64,000 nucleotides of DNA from Bacteroidia bacterium (GTDB taxonomy: Bacteria > Bacteroidota > Bacteroidia > J057), in contig JAUIKF010000012.1 of the NCBI GenBank assembly GCA_030430575.1, positions 1-64,000 of the forward strand, given 5' to 3'. The notes beneath the pieces are model-generated. The model saw only the letters and a program-made list of their open reading frames with translations, was not told the DNA's origin and did not search any database. Of the stretch, positions 51,322 to 59,719 are shown one piece after another (position 1 is the first letter of the stretch; each line of letters opens with the position of its first letter). The translations under genes were made by a program, and so were the position numbers.

Positions 51322-52632
51322 CTATTTCACCACCAAAATCGAGCTAATCTGGCGGATATTATTTAGGTCAGAATAGTCGTATTGGTACAGGCCATCCTCT
51401 CCAATCATCAAGAGAATATTTTCTAACGGAATGACATCCATCGCATGGATATCGCCATAGTGTGCGAGTTGGTTGAAGCTGATTCTCATGGGGTCTTCTG
51501 CATCGAAGACTTTTAAGCCGTCATTTCCATCACAGATAAACAAGGTCCCATTGCGGATGCCCAGCCCTGCGGGGTTAGTCATATTGTAAATCGCGAGGCG
51601 ACTGGGGTTGGCAAGGTCGGTGATGTCGATGACATGGAGCTGATTGGCTGTACCTGGGCAGCCGTTGCCTGAGCGGAGGGTGACGTAGGCTGTATTGCCT
51701 TCGATGGCGACTGGGTCACAGTTTCTCATGTGCTGAAATTCAGAGACAAAGGAGGGGTTGTCAGGATTGACGAGGTCATAGATAAACATGCCTGTCTGGC
51801 TGCCGATGAAGAGGTTTTCTTTGTATGGGAAAATGGTTTCGATACCAAAGCCTACGTTGGTTCGGTTGGCGAGGACGGGATTGGTGAGGTCGTCTATATT
51901 AAAGGAAACAAGGTCCTGATCGGTGACGACGTAGAGGCGGCTGCCTGTGATGGCAAATCTGGCCATCGATCCGCCTACGCCTTCCGGCGCATTGGCAAAA
52001 GACTCTACGCCAGTAGTACTGCCACTACTTGCATTAAAATCTACCGTAGGGCTAACAAGTCCGCTAGTAGTGGAAGAAAAAAGAACAAACTCATTGCGGG
52101 TAGCCAATGAAGACGAGCAGTCAACATTTTCAGTCACTTCTTTAGCGACCCACTCCTTCACTACCCCAAGGGTTGGATCAAGTGGTGCGCCATTTTGCCA
52201 GTTATCATAGGGGAAAACATCCTGCACGCGGCTGACAAATTGTGCTTGCATTGGGTCAGAGATGTCTATGGACAGGAGGTCCATATAAGCATCGGCATAG
52301 ATGATATTGCCTTTGACAGCGAGGTCGCGGATGCCTAGCACTTTGATGAAGGCAATGTTTTGAGGGGCATCGGGATTCAGGTTATTGATGACATGGATAC
52401 CTTCATTGAATTCTGAAATGAAGATGTAGTTGTTCCAATAATAGATTTTGCCGGGGTGTTTGAGGTCACGTGGTGCTTCTGATCCGATGGATTTGCGCAT
52501 CTCCTCAAAGCTGATGTATACAGGCTCTAGAACTGTATAGGTCACTGTCTGATTGCAGATGTCCTGGACACAGCCAGAAAGAAATAGCAACAAGCTTGAA
52601 ACAAATAGTAGAGTAGTTATTTTTTTCATCAT
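51322..52632 (-). CDS. LVIVD-repeat lipoprotein
   Basis: 436 residues. Lipoprotein signal MMKKITTLLFVSSLLLFLSGCVQD (lipobox LSGC). The rest is a series of beta-propeller-like LVIVD repeats: NEGIHVINNLNPDAPQNIAFIKV, MDLLSIDISDPMQAQFVSRV, QDLVSFNIDDLTNPVLANRT, TGMFIYDLVNPDNPSFVSEF, NQLHVIDITDLANPSRLAIY and DGLKVFDAEDPMRISF. Such proteins are common at the Bacteroidetes surface and their role is unknown. It is transcribed towards the serine hydrolase-like gene. Confidence 0.85.
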   Translation of the reverse strand: MMKKITTLLFVSSLLLFLSGCVQDICNQTVTYTVLEPVYISFEEMRKSIGSEAPRDLKHPGKIYYWNNYIFISEFNEGIHVINNLNPDAPQNIAFIKVLGIRDLAVKGNIIYADAYMDLLSIDISDPMQAQFVSRVQDVFPYDNWQNGAPLDPTLGVVKEWVAKEVTENVDCSSSLATRNEFVLFSSTTSGLVSPTVDFNASSGSTTGVESFANAPEGVGGSMARFAITGSRLYVVTDQDLVSFNIDDLTNPVLANRTNVGFGIETIFPYKENLFIGSQTGMFIYDLVNPDNPSFVSEFQHMRNCDPVAIEGNTAYVTLRSGNGCPGTANQLHVIDITDLANPSRLAIYNMTNPAGLGIRNGTLFICDGNDGLKVFDAEDPMRISFNQLAHYGDIHAMDVIPLENILLMIGEDGLYQYDYSDLNNIRQISSILVVK

Positions 52633-52716
52633 AAAAAGGAATTAGTGGTTAATTTTGAATGGAACTTTTACACAGGTTAATATCATTCTAAATTGCGTAA
52701 AAAGTCATGCTAATAG

Positions 52717-52796
52717 GAACCATATAAGGCATATAAGAACATTTAAGAAAACCGTCTTTTTTGAACTTATATGCCCTTAAATGTCTTATATGGTTC
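52717..52796. repeat. Inverted repeat of ATATAAG/ATTTAAG words
   Basis: GAACCATATAAG (52717-52728) pairs exactly with CTTATATGGTTC (52785-52796). Inside, the left arm continues GCATATAAGAACATTTAAG while the reverse complement of the right arm reads ACATTTAAGGGCATATAAG: the same two words in opposite order. From 52797 to the ATG at 52906 follow AACTCAAAACTCAGAACCC-type words. No gene in 52633-52905 is supported. Confidence 0.8.
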
Positions 52797-52905
52797 AACA
52801 AATGCCCCTAAGTCTAAAGTGTACTATCATACAAATGACGAACGAGCATACAAAACTGCTGCATTTAACTCAAAACTCAGAACCCAAAACATAAAACTTC
52901 CTCCT

Positions 52906-53379
52906 ATGACTTCAAATACCTGGTTTTTTTCGATCAAAACACCCCTTAATCCAGCGCAAGAAAGCGCATTGCAGACGGACTTTGATCGCTTCACAGCGAG
53001 CTGGAAGTCTCACGGGGCTGACGTATCTGGGGGGGTATCTGTGAAATATCATCGATTTGTGATTGTCCAGTCGGACCCAAGAGAAGACCGCCCTTCGGGC
53101 TGCTCGATTGACAGCATGCGCAAGACAGTGGAGGGGATTTTGGCACATCACCAGATCGAATGTGTGGACGCTGGACATGTGTTTTTCAGAGATGGAGCAG
53201 GGCAAATTGCCTTTGTGAATTTTCGCGAATTGCCGCAATGTGTAGCGGATGGGACCCTGACCGCTGGAACTCTCATTTTTGATCATACCTTGTCGCAGAC
53301 TGATGACCTCAATCGCTGGGAAGTGCCCTTGGTGGAGACATGGGTGAAGCGTTATTTGCCCGTAGCAGATCGGACGTAG
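52906..53379 (+). CDS. Conserved small protein (GCSIDS family, unknown function)
   Basis: 157 residues from ATG 52906 (MTSNTWFFSIKTPLNPAQE); an ATG at 52771 would add 45 residues of repeat-derived sequence and is rejected. The protein shows the pattern of a Bacteroidetes family of about 160 residues often mislabelled ABC transporter ATPase: FDRFTASWKSHG, YHRFVIVQSDPREDRPSGCSIDSMRKTV and a C-terminal VETWVKRYL. It has no Walker motifs, so it is not an ATPase. The Cys in GCSIDS is the most conserved point. Function unknown. Confidence 0.75.
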   Translation: MTSNTWFFSIKTPLNPAQESALQTDFDRFTASWKSHGADVSGGVSVKYHRFVIVQSDPREDRPSGCSIDSMRKTVEGILAHHQIECVDAGHVFFRDGAGQIAFVNFRELPQCVADGTLTAGTLIFDHTLSQTDDLNRWEVPLVETWVKRYLPVADRT

Positions 53380-53387
53380 GGGGAAGA

Positions 53388-53504
53388 GATTGATGAATGT
53401 CGAACAAGGATTTATGATTTTTGAAGGAAAGAGAAAGAGTCTTATCCCTTCATCAATCCTTGTTCATCCCTTCGGCTAAGCTCAGGGCAAACAATCGATA
53501 TTCT
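53388..53504. repeat. Second copy of the AACAAGGATT / CTTCGGCTAAGCTCAGGGC repeat
   Basis: Left: GATTGATGAATGT, CGAACAAGGATTTATGATT (53388-53419). Right: AATCCTTGTTCATCCCTTCG, GCTAAGCTCAGGGC, AAACAATCGATATTC (about 53455-53504). It matches the element at 21491-21613, differing at three positions over 47 bp in the right part. The flanking genes are unrelated, so this is a dispersed repeat. Confidence 0.85.
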
Positions 53505-53516
53505 GAAATCTTTTGG

Positions 53517-54155
53517 CTAATCATTTTTTTTCATCCGAGAGATTTCATCTCGGAGTTTGGCAGCTAGTTCATAATCTTCCCTGCCCAGCGCCTCTTCCAA
53601 CAAGGAATTGAGCTTGCGGAGATTATCGGGAGATGATTTGATACTAGAAACTTCTTCTTCGCCTTCGAGAGGGTCGGATTTTTCTACTTCAGCAAGCGAA
53701 AACTCTCCTTCATCATCGGCGTATTCCTGCCCTTCTTCTTCCTCCTCATCTATGATGATTCCCGCTTCATCTAGCACATTTTCATATGCATAGATAGGTA
53801 CTTTAAAACGGACGGCGATAGCGACTGCATCACTAGGGCGGCTATCTATCTCATGTATTTCCCCATCATTTTCCAGAATCAACCTCGCATAGAAGATCCC
53901 TTCATGGAGATCGTTGATCACGATCTCCATGAGAGAAATATCAAAATGTGTGGCTAGATTATAGATCAGGTCATGGGTCATGGGCCGGTTGGTCTTGATG
54001 CTCTCCAACTCAAGCGCAATCGCCTGTGCTTCCGCCCCACCAATAATGATAGGCAGGCGTCGACTTCCTTCGCTCTCTCCCAGCACCAGCGCATAATGCC
54101 CGATCTGTGAATGGCTAGATGAAAGGCCAATAATGTCTAATCGAATTTTCTTCAC
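53517..54155 (-). CDS. Bifunctional nuclease family protein with UVR motif
   Basis: 212 residues. The N-terminal DUF151/BFN domain (about 1-135): VLGESEGSRRLPIIIGGAEAQAIALELE, RPMTHDLIYNL, DSRPSDAVAIAVRFKVPIYAYENVL. An acidic linker (about 137-175) is followed by a UVR motif (about 180-210: LRKLNSLLEEALGREDYELAAKLRDEISRM), as found in UvrB and UvrC for their contact. This domain pairing occurs in several phyla. Plant BFN1 cuts RNA and DNA; the bacterial protein's activity is not settled. The gene is separate from the etf operon, which ends 51 bp away on the same strand. Confidence 0.88.
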   Translation of the reverse strand: MKKIRLDIIGLSSSHSQIGHYALVLGESEGSRRLPIIIGGAEAQAIALELESIKTNRPMTHDLIYNLATHFDISLMEIVINDLHEGIFYARLILENDGEIHEIDSRPSDAVAIAVRFKVPIYAYENVLDEAGIIIDEEEEEGQEYADDEGEFSLAEVEKSDPLEGEEEVSSIKSSPDNLRKLNSLLEEALGREDYELAAKLRDEISRMKKND

Positions 54156-54206
54156 GCTAGATTAAACTTACACTAATATTATGAAAAAACCATGCGCCAA
54201 GAAAAT

Positions 54207-55181
54207 TTATACCGCTGCTTTGGCCGCGCGTATAGCCGCATTGAGTTTGGGGACAACCTCAAAAAGGTCCCCTACGATTCCATAGTCAGCTACTTTGAAA
54301 AAAGGAGCCTCAGGGTCTTTATTGATCACAACAATGGTCTTGGAAGAGCTCACGCCGGCCAAGTGCTGGATCGCTCCAGATATGCCGATGGCAATGTAGA
54401 GGTTGGGGGCAATTTGGATACCTGTCTGGCCTACGTGCTCATGGTGAGGTCTCCAGTCCATGTCTGCAGTAGGTTTGGAGCATGCGGTGGCAGCTCCTAG
54501 GAGCTCGGCCATTTCTTCAATAATGCCCCAGTTTTCGGGTCCCTTCATCCCTCTTCCCGCTGATACGACGGTATCTGCTTCTGTAAGCGAAATGCCTTCG
54601 GAGGCTTTAATGATCTCTTTGGCGATGGCGTCAAAGTTTTCCTCAGACGCACTGAAGTCGGCGGAGATGACCTCAGCTGTTACAGGGTTTTCAGTTATTT
54701 GATAGGAGTTTCCCTTAACTGTAAGGACAACTTTGTCATTATCTGTGCGGAAACTCTGTACGCCTTTTCCAGAATAGGAGAGGCGCAATGCTTTGAATCC
54801 ATCTGCTGGATCCACCATGCTCGTCACGCCTGAGATAGGCGTAGCTCTCAGCTTCACCGCTACCCGTGGGGCTACTGCACGGCCATTATAACTTTGGGTC
54901 ATGACGACCGCTTTGGCATCTATTTTTTTAGCTACATTAGCTATGGCAGCTGCATAAGCGGTATTGACAAAAGCATTGAACTTCTCATCCCTAACATCAT
55001 ATATGTTGGATACCCCATATTTTCCGAGGCTAGCTAGCGCTTCTTCACTTACTTGGCCTACGGAGACAGCAGAAAGGGTCGTTCCCATTGCTTGTGCCAA
55101 ATCATAGGCATAGGTGGCAGCTTCAAAAGTGGCTTTTTTAAACGTTCCTTGAGCGTTTTCGGCAAAAAGTAATACGGACAT
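54207..55181 (-). CDS. etfA: Electron transfer flavoprotein alpha subunit
   Basis: 324 residues from ATG 55181 ([16 protein letters not shown]); an ATG 33 bases upstream is less likely, since it overlaps etfB and homologues begin here. The C-terminal FAD-binding part shows [15 protein letters not shown] (about 206-220), [27 protein letters not shown] (about 232-258), [16 protein letters not shown] (about 262-277) and [22 protein letters not shown]. With EtfB it carries electrons from acyl-CoA dehydrogenases to the quinone pool. The ETF-ubiquinone oxidoreductase gene is not here; the HdrC/B-like pair at 35.5-37.8 kb could play that part. Confidence 0.95.
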   Translation of the reverse strand: MSVLLFAENAQGTFKKATFEAATYAYDLAQAMGTTLSAVSVGQVSEEALASLGKYGVSNIYDVRDEKFNAFVNTAYAAAIANVAKKIDAKAVVMTQSYNGRAVAPRVAVKLRATPISGVTSMVDPADGFKALRLSYSGKGVQSFRTDNDKVVLTVKGNSYQITENPVTAEVISADFSASEENFDAIAKEIIKASEGISLTEADTVVSAGRGMKGPENWGIIEEMAELLGAATACSKPTADMDWRPHHEHVGQTGIQIAPNLYIAIGISGAIQHLAGVSSSKTIVVINKDPEAPFFKVADYGIVGDLFEVVPKLNAAIRAAKAAV

Positions 55182-55194
55182 AAGTAATATTTTA

Positions 55195-55938
55195 TCAAAT
55201 AATTCCCTTTTCAATCAGATTGTCAATCAACTTCTCAGGTGCATCCGCATCGATATAGACGGTATCGCCCTTGGCAGGCGGATAGGAGAAGGAAGTGGTA
55301 GCCAATTGCTCTTCGGCATTTGCGCCAGAGATGACTGCCAATGGCTTTTTCCGGGCAGCCATGATGCCACGCATTTTGGGGATACGCCACTCTGCCATTC
55401 CTTTTTGACAGCTGACTACGATTGGAAGCTGACTTTCTACAACTTCGACACCTCCATCGACTTCCCGCTTGAGAGTCACAGCCCCTTCTTCCCCTAATTG
55501 CATGTCCGTAGCAAATGAGACAAATGGCATGCCTAGCATCTCTGCTACAAGGCCAGGGACCATGGCACTATTAAAATCAATGGACTCTTTGCCCATAAAA
55601 ATAATATCAAACTCTCGCGGCTCGGCATATTCTGCTATTTCTTTAGCAACTTGATAAGAGTCCAAAGCAGGTTTATCTACCCTCACGGCGCTTTCCGCGC
55701 CGATCGCCAATGCTTTGCGCAAAGTGGCTTCCACCTCTTTCCCGCCAACTGAAAGTGCCGTAATTGATACTTGTTTCCCTTCTTTTTCCTGAAAATCCAA
55801 TGCGCGGGAAAGGCCATACTCATCATAGGGATTAATGACAAAAGTGACCCCAGTTGAATTGAGCGCAGAACCGTCTTCTTGGAATTGGATTTTGGTGGTA
55901 GTATCAGGGACGTGACTGATACAGACTAAAATTTTCAT
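55195..55938 (-). CDS. etfB: Electron transfer flavoprotein beta subunit
   Basis: 247 residues, normal size. Motifs: MKILVCISHVPDTTTKI, FVINPYDEYGLSRALDFQEK (about 33-52), LRKALAIGAESAVRVD, IIFMGKESIDFNSAMVPGLVAEMLG and VDGGVEVVESQLPIVVSCQKGMAEWRIPKM (AMP-binding recognition loop). It starts at ATG 55938, and etfA follows 13 bp after its stop, so both are co-transcribed. A TAACTTTG box lies 26 bp upstream. Confidence 0.96.
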   Translation of the reverse strand: MKILVCISHVPDTTTKIQFQEDGSALNSTGVTFVINPYDEYGLSRALDFQEKEGKQVSITALSVGGKEVEATLRKALAIGAESAVRVDKPALDSYQVAKEIAEYAEPREFDIIFMGKESIDFNSAMVPGLVAEMLGMPFVSFATDMQLGEEGAVTLKREVDGGVEVVESQLPIVVSCQKGMAEWRIPKMRGIMAARKKPLAVISGANAEEQLATTSFSYPPAKGDTVYIDADAPEKLIDNLIEKGII

Positions 55939-55964
55939 AAATTACCAGACAATTATTTTTTGCG

Positions 55965-55972
55965 CAAAGTTA
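55965..55972 (-). promoter_or_regulatory. etfBA -7 box
   Basis: TAACTTTG on the minus strand fits TAnnTTTG; a TTG 22 nt upstream (in CCATTGGTG, across the TPR gene start) may serve as the -33 element. It lies in the 58-bp space between divergent etfB and the TPR gene. Confidence 0.6.
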
Positions 55973-55996
55973 CAAAAAAGCACCAACATTTCACCA

Positions 55997-56329
55997 ATGG
56001 AATCTGTGATTCTCAAGCGTCTTTTTTCTTTCCTCGAAAAAGACCCCAATGACGCCTTTGCCCTCTATGCGATTGCCTATGAATACGCCAAGGCTGGCCA
56101 GCACGATCTGGCCATCAAATACTTTCTGGAATTAAAGGATAAACATCCCGATTATGTCGGTTTGTATTATCATTTGGGCAAATCATTTGAATTGACCGAC
56201 AAAGCGGATGATGCTGAAAAAACCTACCGAGAAGGGATGAATGTCGCCCGTCAGCAGGGAGAATTTCACCCGCTGAGTGAATTGCAAGGCGCCCTCAATC
56301 AGCTCTTAGGGCTTGATTATGAGGATTAA
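55997..56329 (+). CDS. Small TPR protein
   Basis: 110 residues, cytoplasmic. Three helical repeats of TPR type: PNDAFALYAIAYEYAKAGQHDLAIKYF, YVGLYYHLGKSFELTDKADDAEKTYREG and the capping helix FHPLSELQGALNQLLG. Divergent from etfBA with 58 bp between starts. It is probably a protein-protein adaptor. Function unknown. Confidence 0.75.
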   Translation: MESVILKRLFSFLEKDPNDAFALYAIAYEYAKAGQHDLAIKYFLELKDKHPDYVGLYYHLGKSFELTDKADDAEKTYREGMNVARQQGEFHPLSELQGALNQLLGLDYED

Positions 56330-56622
56330 GAAGTTCTGGGTTTTAGGTTTTGTGTTTATTCAAGGTTGAATTGTTGGGTTAAGTAAAAATAATAAACAAG
56401 GAACAAGGAAGCCAAAAGTATTACTCTGTCATGGATCGCTAGTTGTTTCTTCCCTTTTCACTTTTTTATTTCTTGTTAGTTATTTGGACTTATCGAAAGC
56501 CAAGAATTGTAAATGAATTTCAACTACACCTTTCAAAATTGAAAGAACTCTAGGCTTTAGATTGAGGTATGGACAATCGATAAAACCTAGAACATAAAAC
56601 TTAAAACCTAAAACCTTCTTTG
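56330..56622. other. Gene-free gap with TTTTAGGTTTT words
   Basis: TTTTAGGTTTT (56341-56351) is complementary to AAAACCTAAAA (56603-56613), and the neighbouring GTTCTGGG and CCTAGAAC also match. The rest is AT-rich without an ORF. The right arm abuts the -7 box of the Nfu gene. Confidence 0.65.
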
Positions 56623-56630
56623 TATCTTTG
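56623..56630 (+). promoter_or_regulatory. -7 box nine bases before the Nfu ATG
   Basis: TATCTTTG fits TAnnTTTG. With ATG at 56640 the leader would be about three to five bases, that is, almost leaderless. No TTG at -33. Confidence 0.45.
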
Positions 56631-56639
56631 CCGCCTATT

Positions 56640-57203
56640 ATGAAAAGACATGTTATCCTACATATAGAAGGGGTCCCCAACCCCAATGCCATCAAGATCG
56701 TCCTTGAAAATGGCATGCTCGTGGACCAGCCGTATGAATTTACGGATGTCATAGATACGGCGAGTTCGCCGCTGGCGCAGAAACTGATGATGTTTCGCTA
56801 TGTCAAGCGAGTGATGCTCAATCAGAACTATGTCACGATCGTCAAAGACCCCAAAAAGAAACTTGATTGGGAAGATGTGTTGTATGACCTAAAATCAATC
56901 ATTCAGCAGCACTTGGCCGATGATGAGCCTATCATTTATATCGGCAGCGATGGCAATAAGCATAAAAAAGACGACGAAGTAGTGCCCAAAATGGTCACGG
57001 ATGTCCTCAATAAATTTGTGCGGAATGCGGCTCAAGAAGACGGCGGAGACATCCTCTTCGAAGCTTATGACAATGGGGTGCTCACCCTTTCCATGCGTGG
57101 TGCTTGCCACCAATGCCCCCACATCCATCAGACCATCAAAGATGGCGTAGAACCCGTCTTACGGCAGTTTGTGCCAGAGATCAGAGAGGTGAAGACGGTG
57201 TAG
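56640..57203 (+). CDS. NifU/Nfu-type iron-sulphur scaffold
   Basis: 187 residues from ATG 56640 (MKRHVILHIEG); a TTG four codons upstream overlaps the promoter box and is rejected. The N-terminal Nfu_N domain has VPNPNAIKIVLENGMLV and SSPLAQKLMMFRYVKRVMLNQNYVTIVK. The C-terminal NifU-like domain holds C156-H-Q-C159 in GACHQCP, the residues that bind the bridging 4Fe-4S cluster in the dimer. It delivers clusters to target enzymes, perhaps the many Fe-S proteins seen in this window. It is transcribed alone. Confidence 0.92.
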   Translation: MKRHVILHIEGVPNPNAIKIVLENGMLVDQPYEFTDVIDTASSPLAQKLMMFRYVKRVMLNQNYVTIVKDPKKKLDWEDVLYDLKSIIQQHLADDEPIIYIGSDGNKHKKDDEVVPKMVTDVLNKFVRNAAQEDGGDILFEAYDNGVLTLSMRGACHQCPHIHQTIKDGVEPVLRQFVPEIREVKTV

Positions 57204-57276
57204 AGGCTTGAAGAGTGATTTCAGACTGACGAACAAGGATTGAAGATTTAAGAAATAAAGAGGTCCTTTTCCCTTC

Positions 57277-59292
57277 TTAAGACATTTGCACTTGTGCGTC
57301 GGCGACTGTATGGACGGGGAGCTGACAAGCATGCCCTTCACATACATAGATCGTCGCCTGATCGGTAAATCGATTTTGGAGAATAGGCAATTCGCTAGAC
57401 GATTTTGCGCCAGCAAAGAGACGATTGGGCGCATAGTCCCCTTCGAACTGATGGCGGAGTGCCAATGCTTCTTCTCCCGTGATCGCCACCTCATAGTGCG
57501 GAAATGCATGCCTCAATAACAACATGGCCCAGTGGGCATGCCAGGAAGGTCGTTCCTGTACCTGTCCAGCCATATGCTGAAGCATCTCTGCCGCCCTTCC
57601 CAAATACCTGCTGTCTCCCAATAATAACCCCATGGTGTGCAGGTTGTGCGCCATGATAGAGTTGGAAGCTGGTGTGACATCGTCGGTGAGTTCTGTTTTT
57701 CGGGTAATGAGGGCAGCATCTAGGTCTGAGGTATAGTAAAAAAGCCCATTCGTTTTGGTAGAAAAATGTGTCATGGCATAGTCGAGGTGGGCTTGTACAG
57801 CCTGGAACCATTTTTCATCAAAAGTGACTTGATATAGCGCCAAATACGCATCGATGAGATAGGCATAATCATCGAGAAAAGCATTGATAGAGCGCTTGCC
57901 ATCCTTATAATTCCGCCAGAGTTTGCCATTTTCGCTCAGGTTATCCGCGATAAATTGGGCATTGGTGAGGGCTATTTGGAGGAAGTGTTTGTCTTGGAAG
58001 ACGCGATAAGCATCTACATAGCCCTTGAGCATCAGCGCATTCCAGCTCGTAAGGATTTTGTCATCCAAGGCGGGACGAATGCGCTGGGCGCGTGCTTCAA
58101 ATAGCTGCTGGCGGTTTCGCGCCATCTGGGTGGAAAAGGCTTCCGCATCAAGGCCCCATTGCTTCGCATAGTCAGCTTCCTCTTCCAGCACAAAAAGGAC
58201 GTTCGTCTCTTCCCAGTTGCCATTGGGCTGCACATTGTAATAAGCTGCAAATTGAGCCGCTTCTTTGCCCAAAATCGCTTGTATTTCCTCATACCCCCAC
58301 ACATAAAATTTTCCCTCAACCCCCTCACTATCAGCATCTAAGGACGCATAAAAACCGCCCTCAGGAGACGTCAATTCTCTTTCTACAAATGCCAGCGTAT
58401 CGTAGACCACTCGTTTGTACAAATCCTTGGGATCAGCCTGATAAGCTTCTGCGTATAGGCTCACGAGTTGCCCATTGTCATAGAGCATCTTTTCGAAGTG
58501 AGGCACCTTCCAATAGGGGTCTACCGCATACCGCGAAAATCCCCCGCCCAGGTGATCGTAGATGCCGCCAAAAGCCATTTTGGACAAGGTCACATCGGCT
58601 ACAGCTTGTACTTGAGGGGCTATTTCTGTATCGGTTTTTGATAAAAAATGGGCAGCGCGCAGGAGAAACAGGTTGTTCCCTGGAAGGGGAAATTTATTGC
58701 GGGATTGTTTGCGCCCGCCAAACTGATAGTCTACTTGTTTGACCCAGTGTTGGCAGACGGTGTTCACCATGCCTTGGGTGAGGGGAACTTCATTTGTATG
58801 GGCGTCTACTTTGTCTAGCTGGCGCAGGTGGCTGGTGACGCTTGCTCCCGCCTCCAAAACGCGTTCGCGCTCCGAGTGATAAAGGGACGCCAGTTGGGTC
58901 AATATGTCCATCCATTTTTCTTTGGGATAATAGGTGCCGCCAGCGATAGGGCGCCCATCGGGCAAGGTGAAGCAATTGAGTGGCCAGCCACCATGACCAA
59001 TCATTAGCATGACTGCGTCCATATAGACTTGATCTATGTCAGGGCGCTCCTCTCGATCGATTTTGATACAGACAAAATGCTGATTCATCAAGGCAGCCAC
59101 TTCTTCGTCTTCGAATGATTCATGTTCCATCACATGGCACCAATGACATGCGGCATAGCCAATGCTCACCAGAATGAGTTTATCTTCGTCTTTGGCTTTC
59201 TGGAGCGCCTCCTCCCCCCAAGGATACCAATCCACAGGGTTATTGGCATGTTGCAGGAGGTATGGGCTGGATTGATCGGCGAGATGATTCAT
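57277..59292 (-). CDS. DUF255/YyaL-type thioredoxin and glycosidase-like protein
   Basis: 671 residues, complete. N-terminal thioredoxin-like DUF255 domain: [29 protein letters not shown], with C49-H-W-C52 in [18 protein letters not shown]. The remainder (about 200-640) is an (alpha/alpha)6 barrel like N-acylglucosamine epimerases ([72 protein letters not shown]). Homologues are found from bacteria to human SPATA20. The biochemical role is not established. It is cytoplasmic (no signal). Octamer words precede its start. Confidence 0.92.
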   Translation of the reverse strand: MNHLADQSSPYLLQHANNPVDWYPWGEEALQKAKDEDKLILVSIGYAACHWCHVMEHESFEDEEVAALMNQHFVCIKIDREERPDIDQVYMDAVMLMIGHGGWPLNCFTLPDGRPIAGGTYYPKEKWMDILTQLASLYHSERERVLEAGASVTSHLRQLDKVDAHTNEVPLTQGMVNTVCQHWVKQVDYQFGGRKQSRNKFPLPGNNLFLLRAAHFLSKTDTEIAPQVQAVADVTLSKMAFGGIYDHLGGGFSRYAVDPYWKVPHFEKMLYDNGQLVSLYAEAYQADPKDLYKRVVYDTLAFVERELTSPEGGFYASLDADSEGVEGKFYVWGYEEIQAILGKEAAQFAAYYNVQPNGNWEETNVLFVLEEEADYAKQWGLDAEAFSTQMARNRQQLFEARAQRIRPALDDKILTSWNALMLKGYVDAYRVFQDKHFLQIALTNAQFIADNLSENGKLWRNYKDGKRSINAFLDDYAYLIDAYLALYQVTFDEKWFQAVQAHLDYAMTHFSTKTNGLFYYTSDLDAALITRKTELTDDVTPASNSIMAHNLHTMGLLLGDSRYLGRAAEMLQHMAGQVQERPSWHAHWAMLLLRHAFPHYEVAITGEEALALRHQFEGDYAPNRLFAGAKSSSELPILQNRFTDQATIYVCEGHACQLPVHTVADAQVQMS

Positions 59293-59719
59293 GGGAGAAG
59301 AAAATGATAGAATGTGTGGATGATAGAATGAGAGAATAGAATGAGAGAATAGAATGAGAAAATGAGTAGATGAATAAATGAGTAAATGGAGGGGCTTCCT
59401 TTTGTTTTTGAAGTGGCCGAAAGTTAGCGAAAACTGGGGTGGGATTTTGGATAAAAGTTAAGATCAAAAATATTTTACTTCGATGGTCTCTTGCCATAAT
59501 TGTCCATTCAATACTTTTCATTTTTGGTTCCCTCCAAATCATTCCCTTTTTTTTACCCTAGTAGCCAACCATGATTTTCTTAAATTTGTTAATTGATTAC
59601 AAAAGGTGATTGGCTGCCTGTCAGCTTTCTGACAAACTGTTTGCTGAAAATCTGGTTCCATTGCTAAAAGATGAATCCCGATTTTTCATTTTGATTTTCA
59701 TTCTAAACTCCTTCTCCAT
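59293..59719. other. 427-bp gap upstream of porU
   Basis: No gene seen. The first 100 bp are octamer and related words (ATGATAGA, ATGAGAGA, ATAGAATGAG, ATGAGTAA). A small hairpin TGTCAG-CTTT-CTGACA lies at 59619-59634. The last 50 bp have TTTTCATTTTGATTTTCATT words directly before ATG 59720. No TAnnTTTG promoter was found for porU. Confidence 0.55.

Noticed and set aside
52771-52905. Longer form of the GCSIDS-family protein
   Set aside because: The 45 added residues derive from repeat-like sequence (ATTTAAG words); the family begins near MTSNTWFF.
53388-53504. Insertion sequence ends
   Set aside because: There is no transposase ORF between or near the two copies of this repeat, so it is listed as a dispersed palindromic repeat only.
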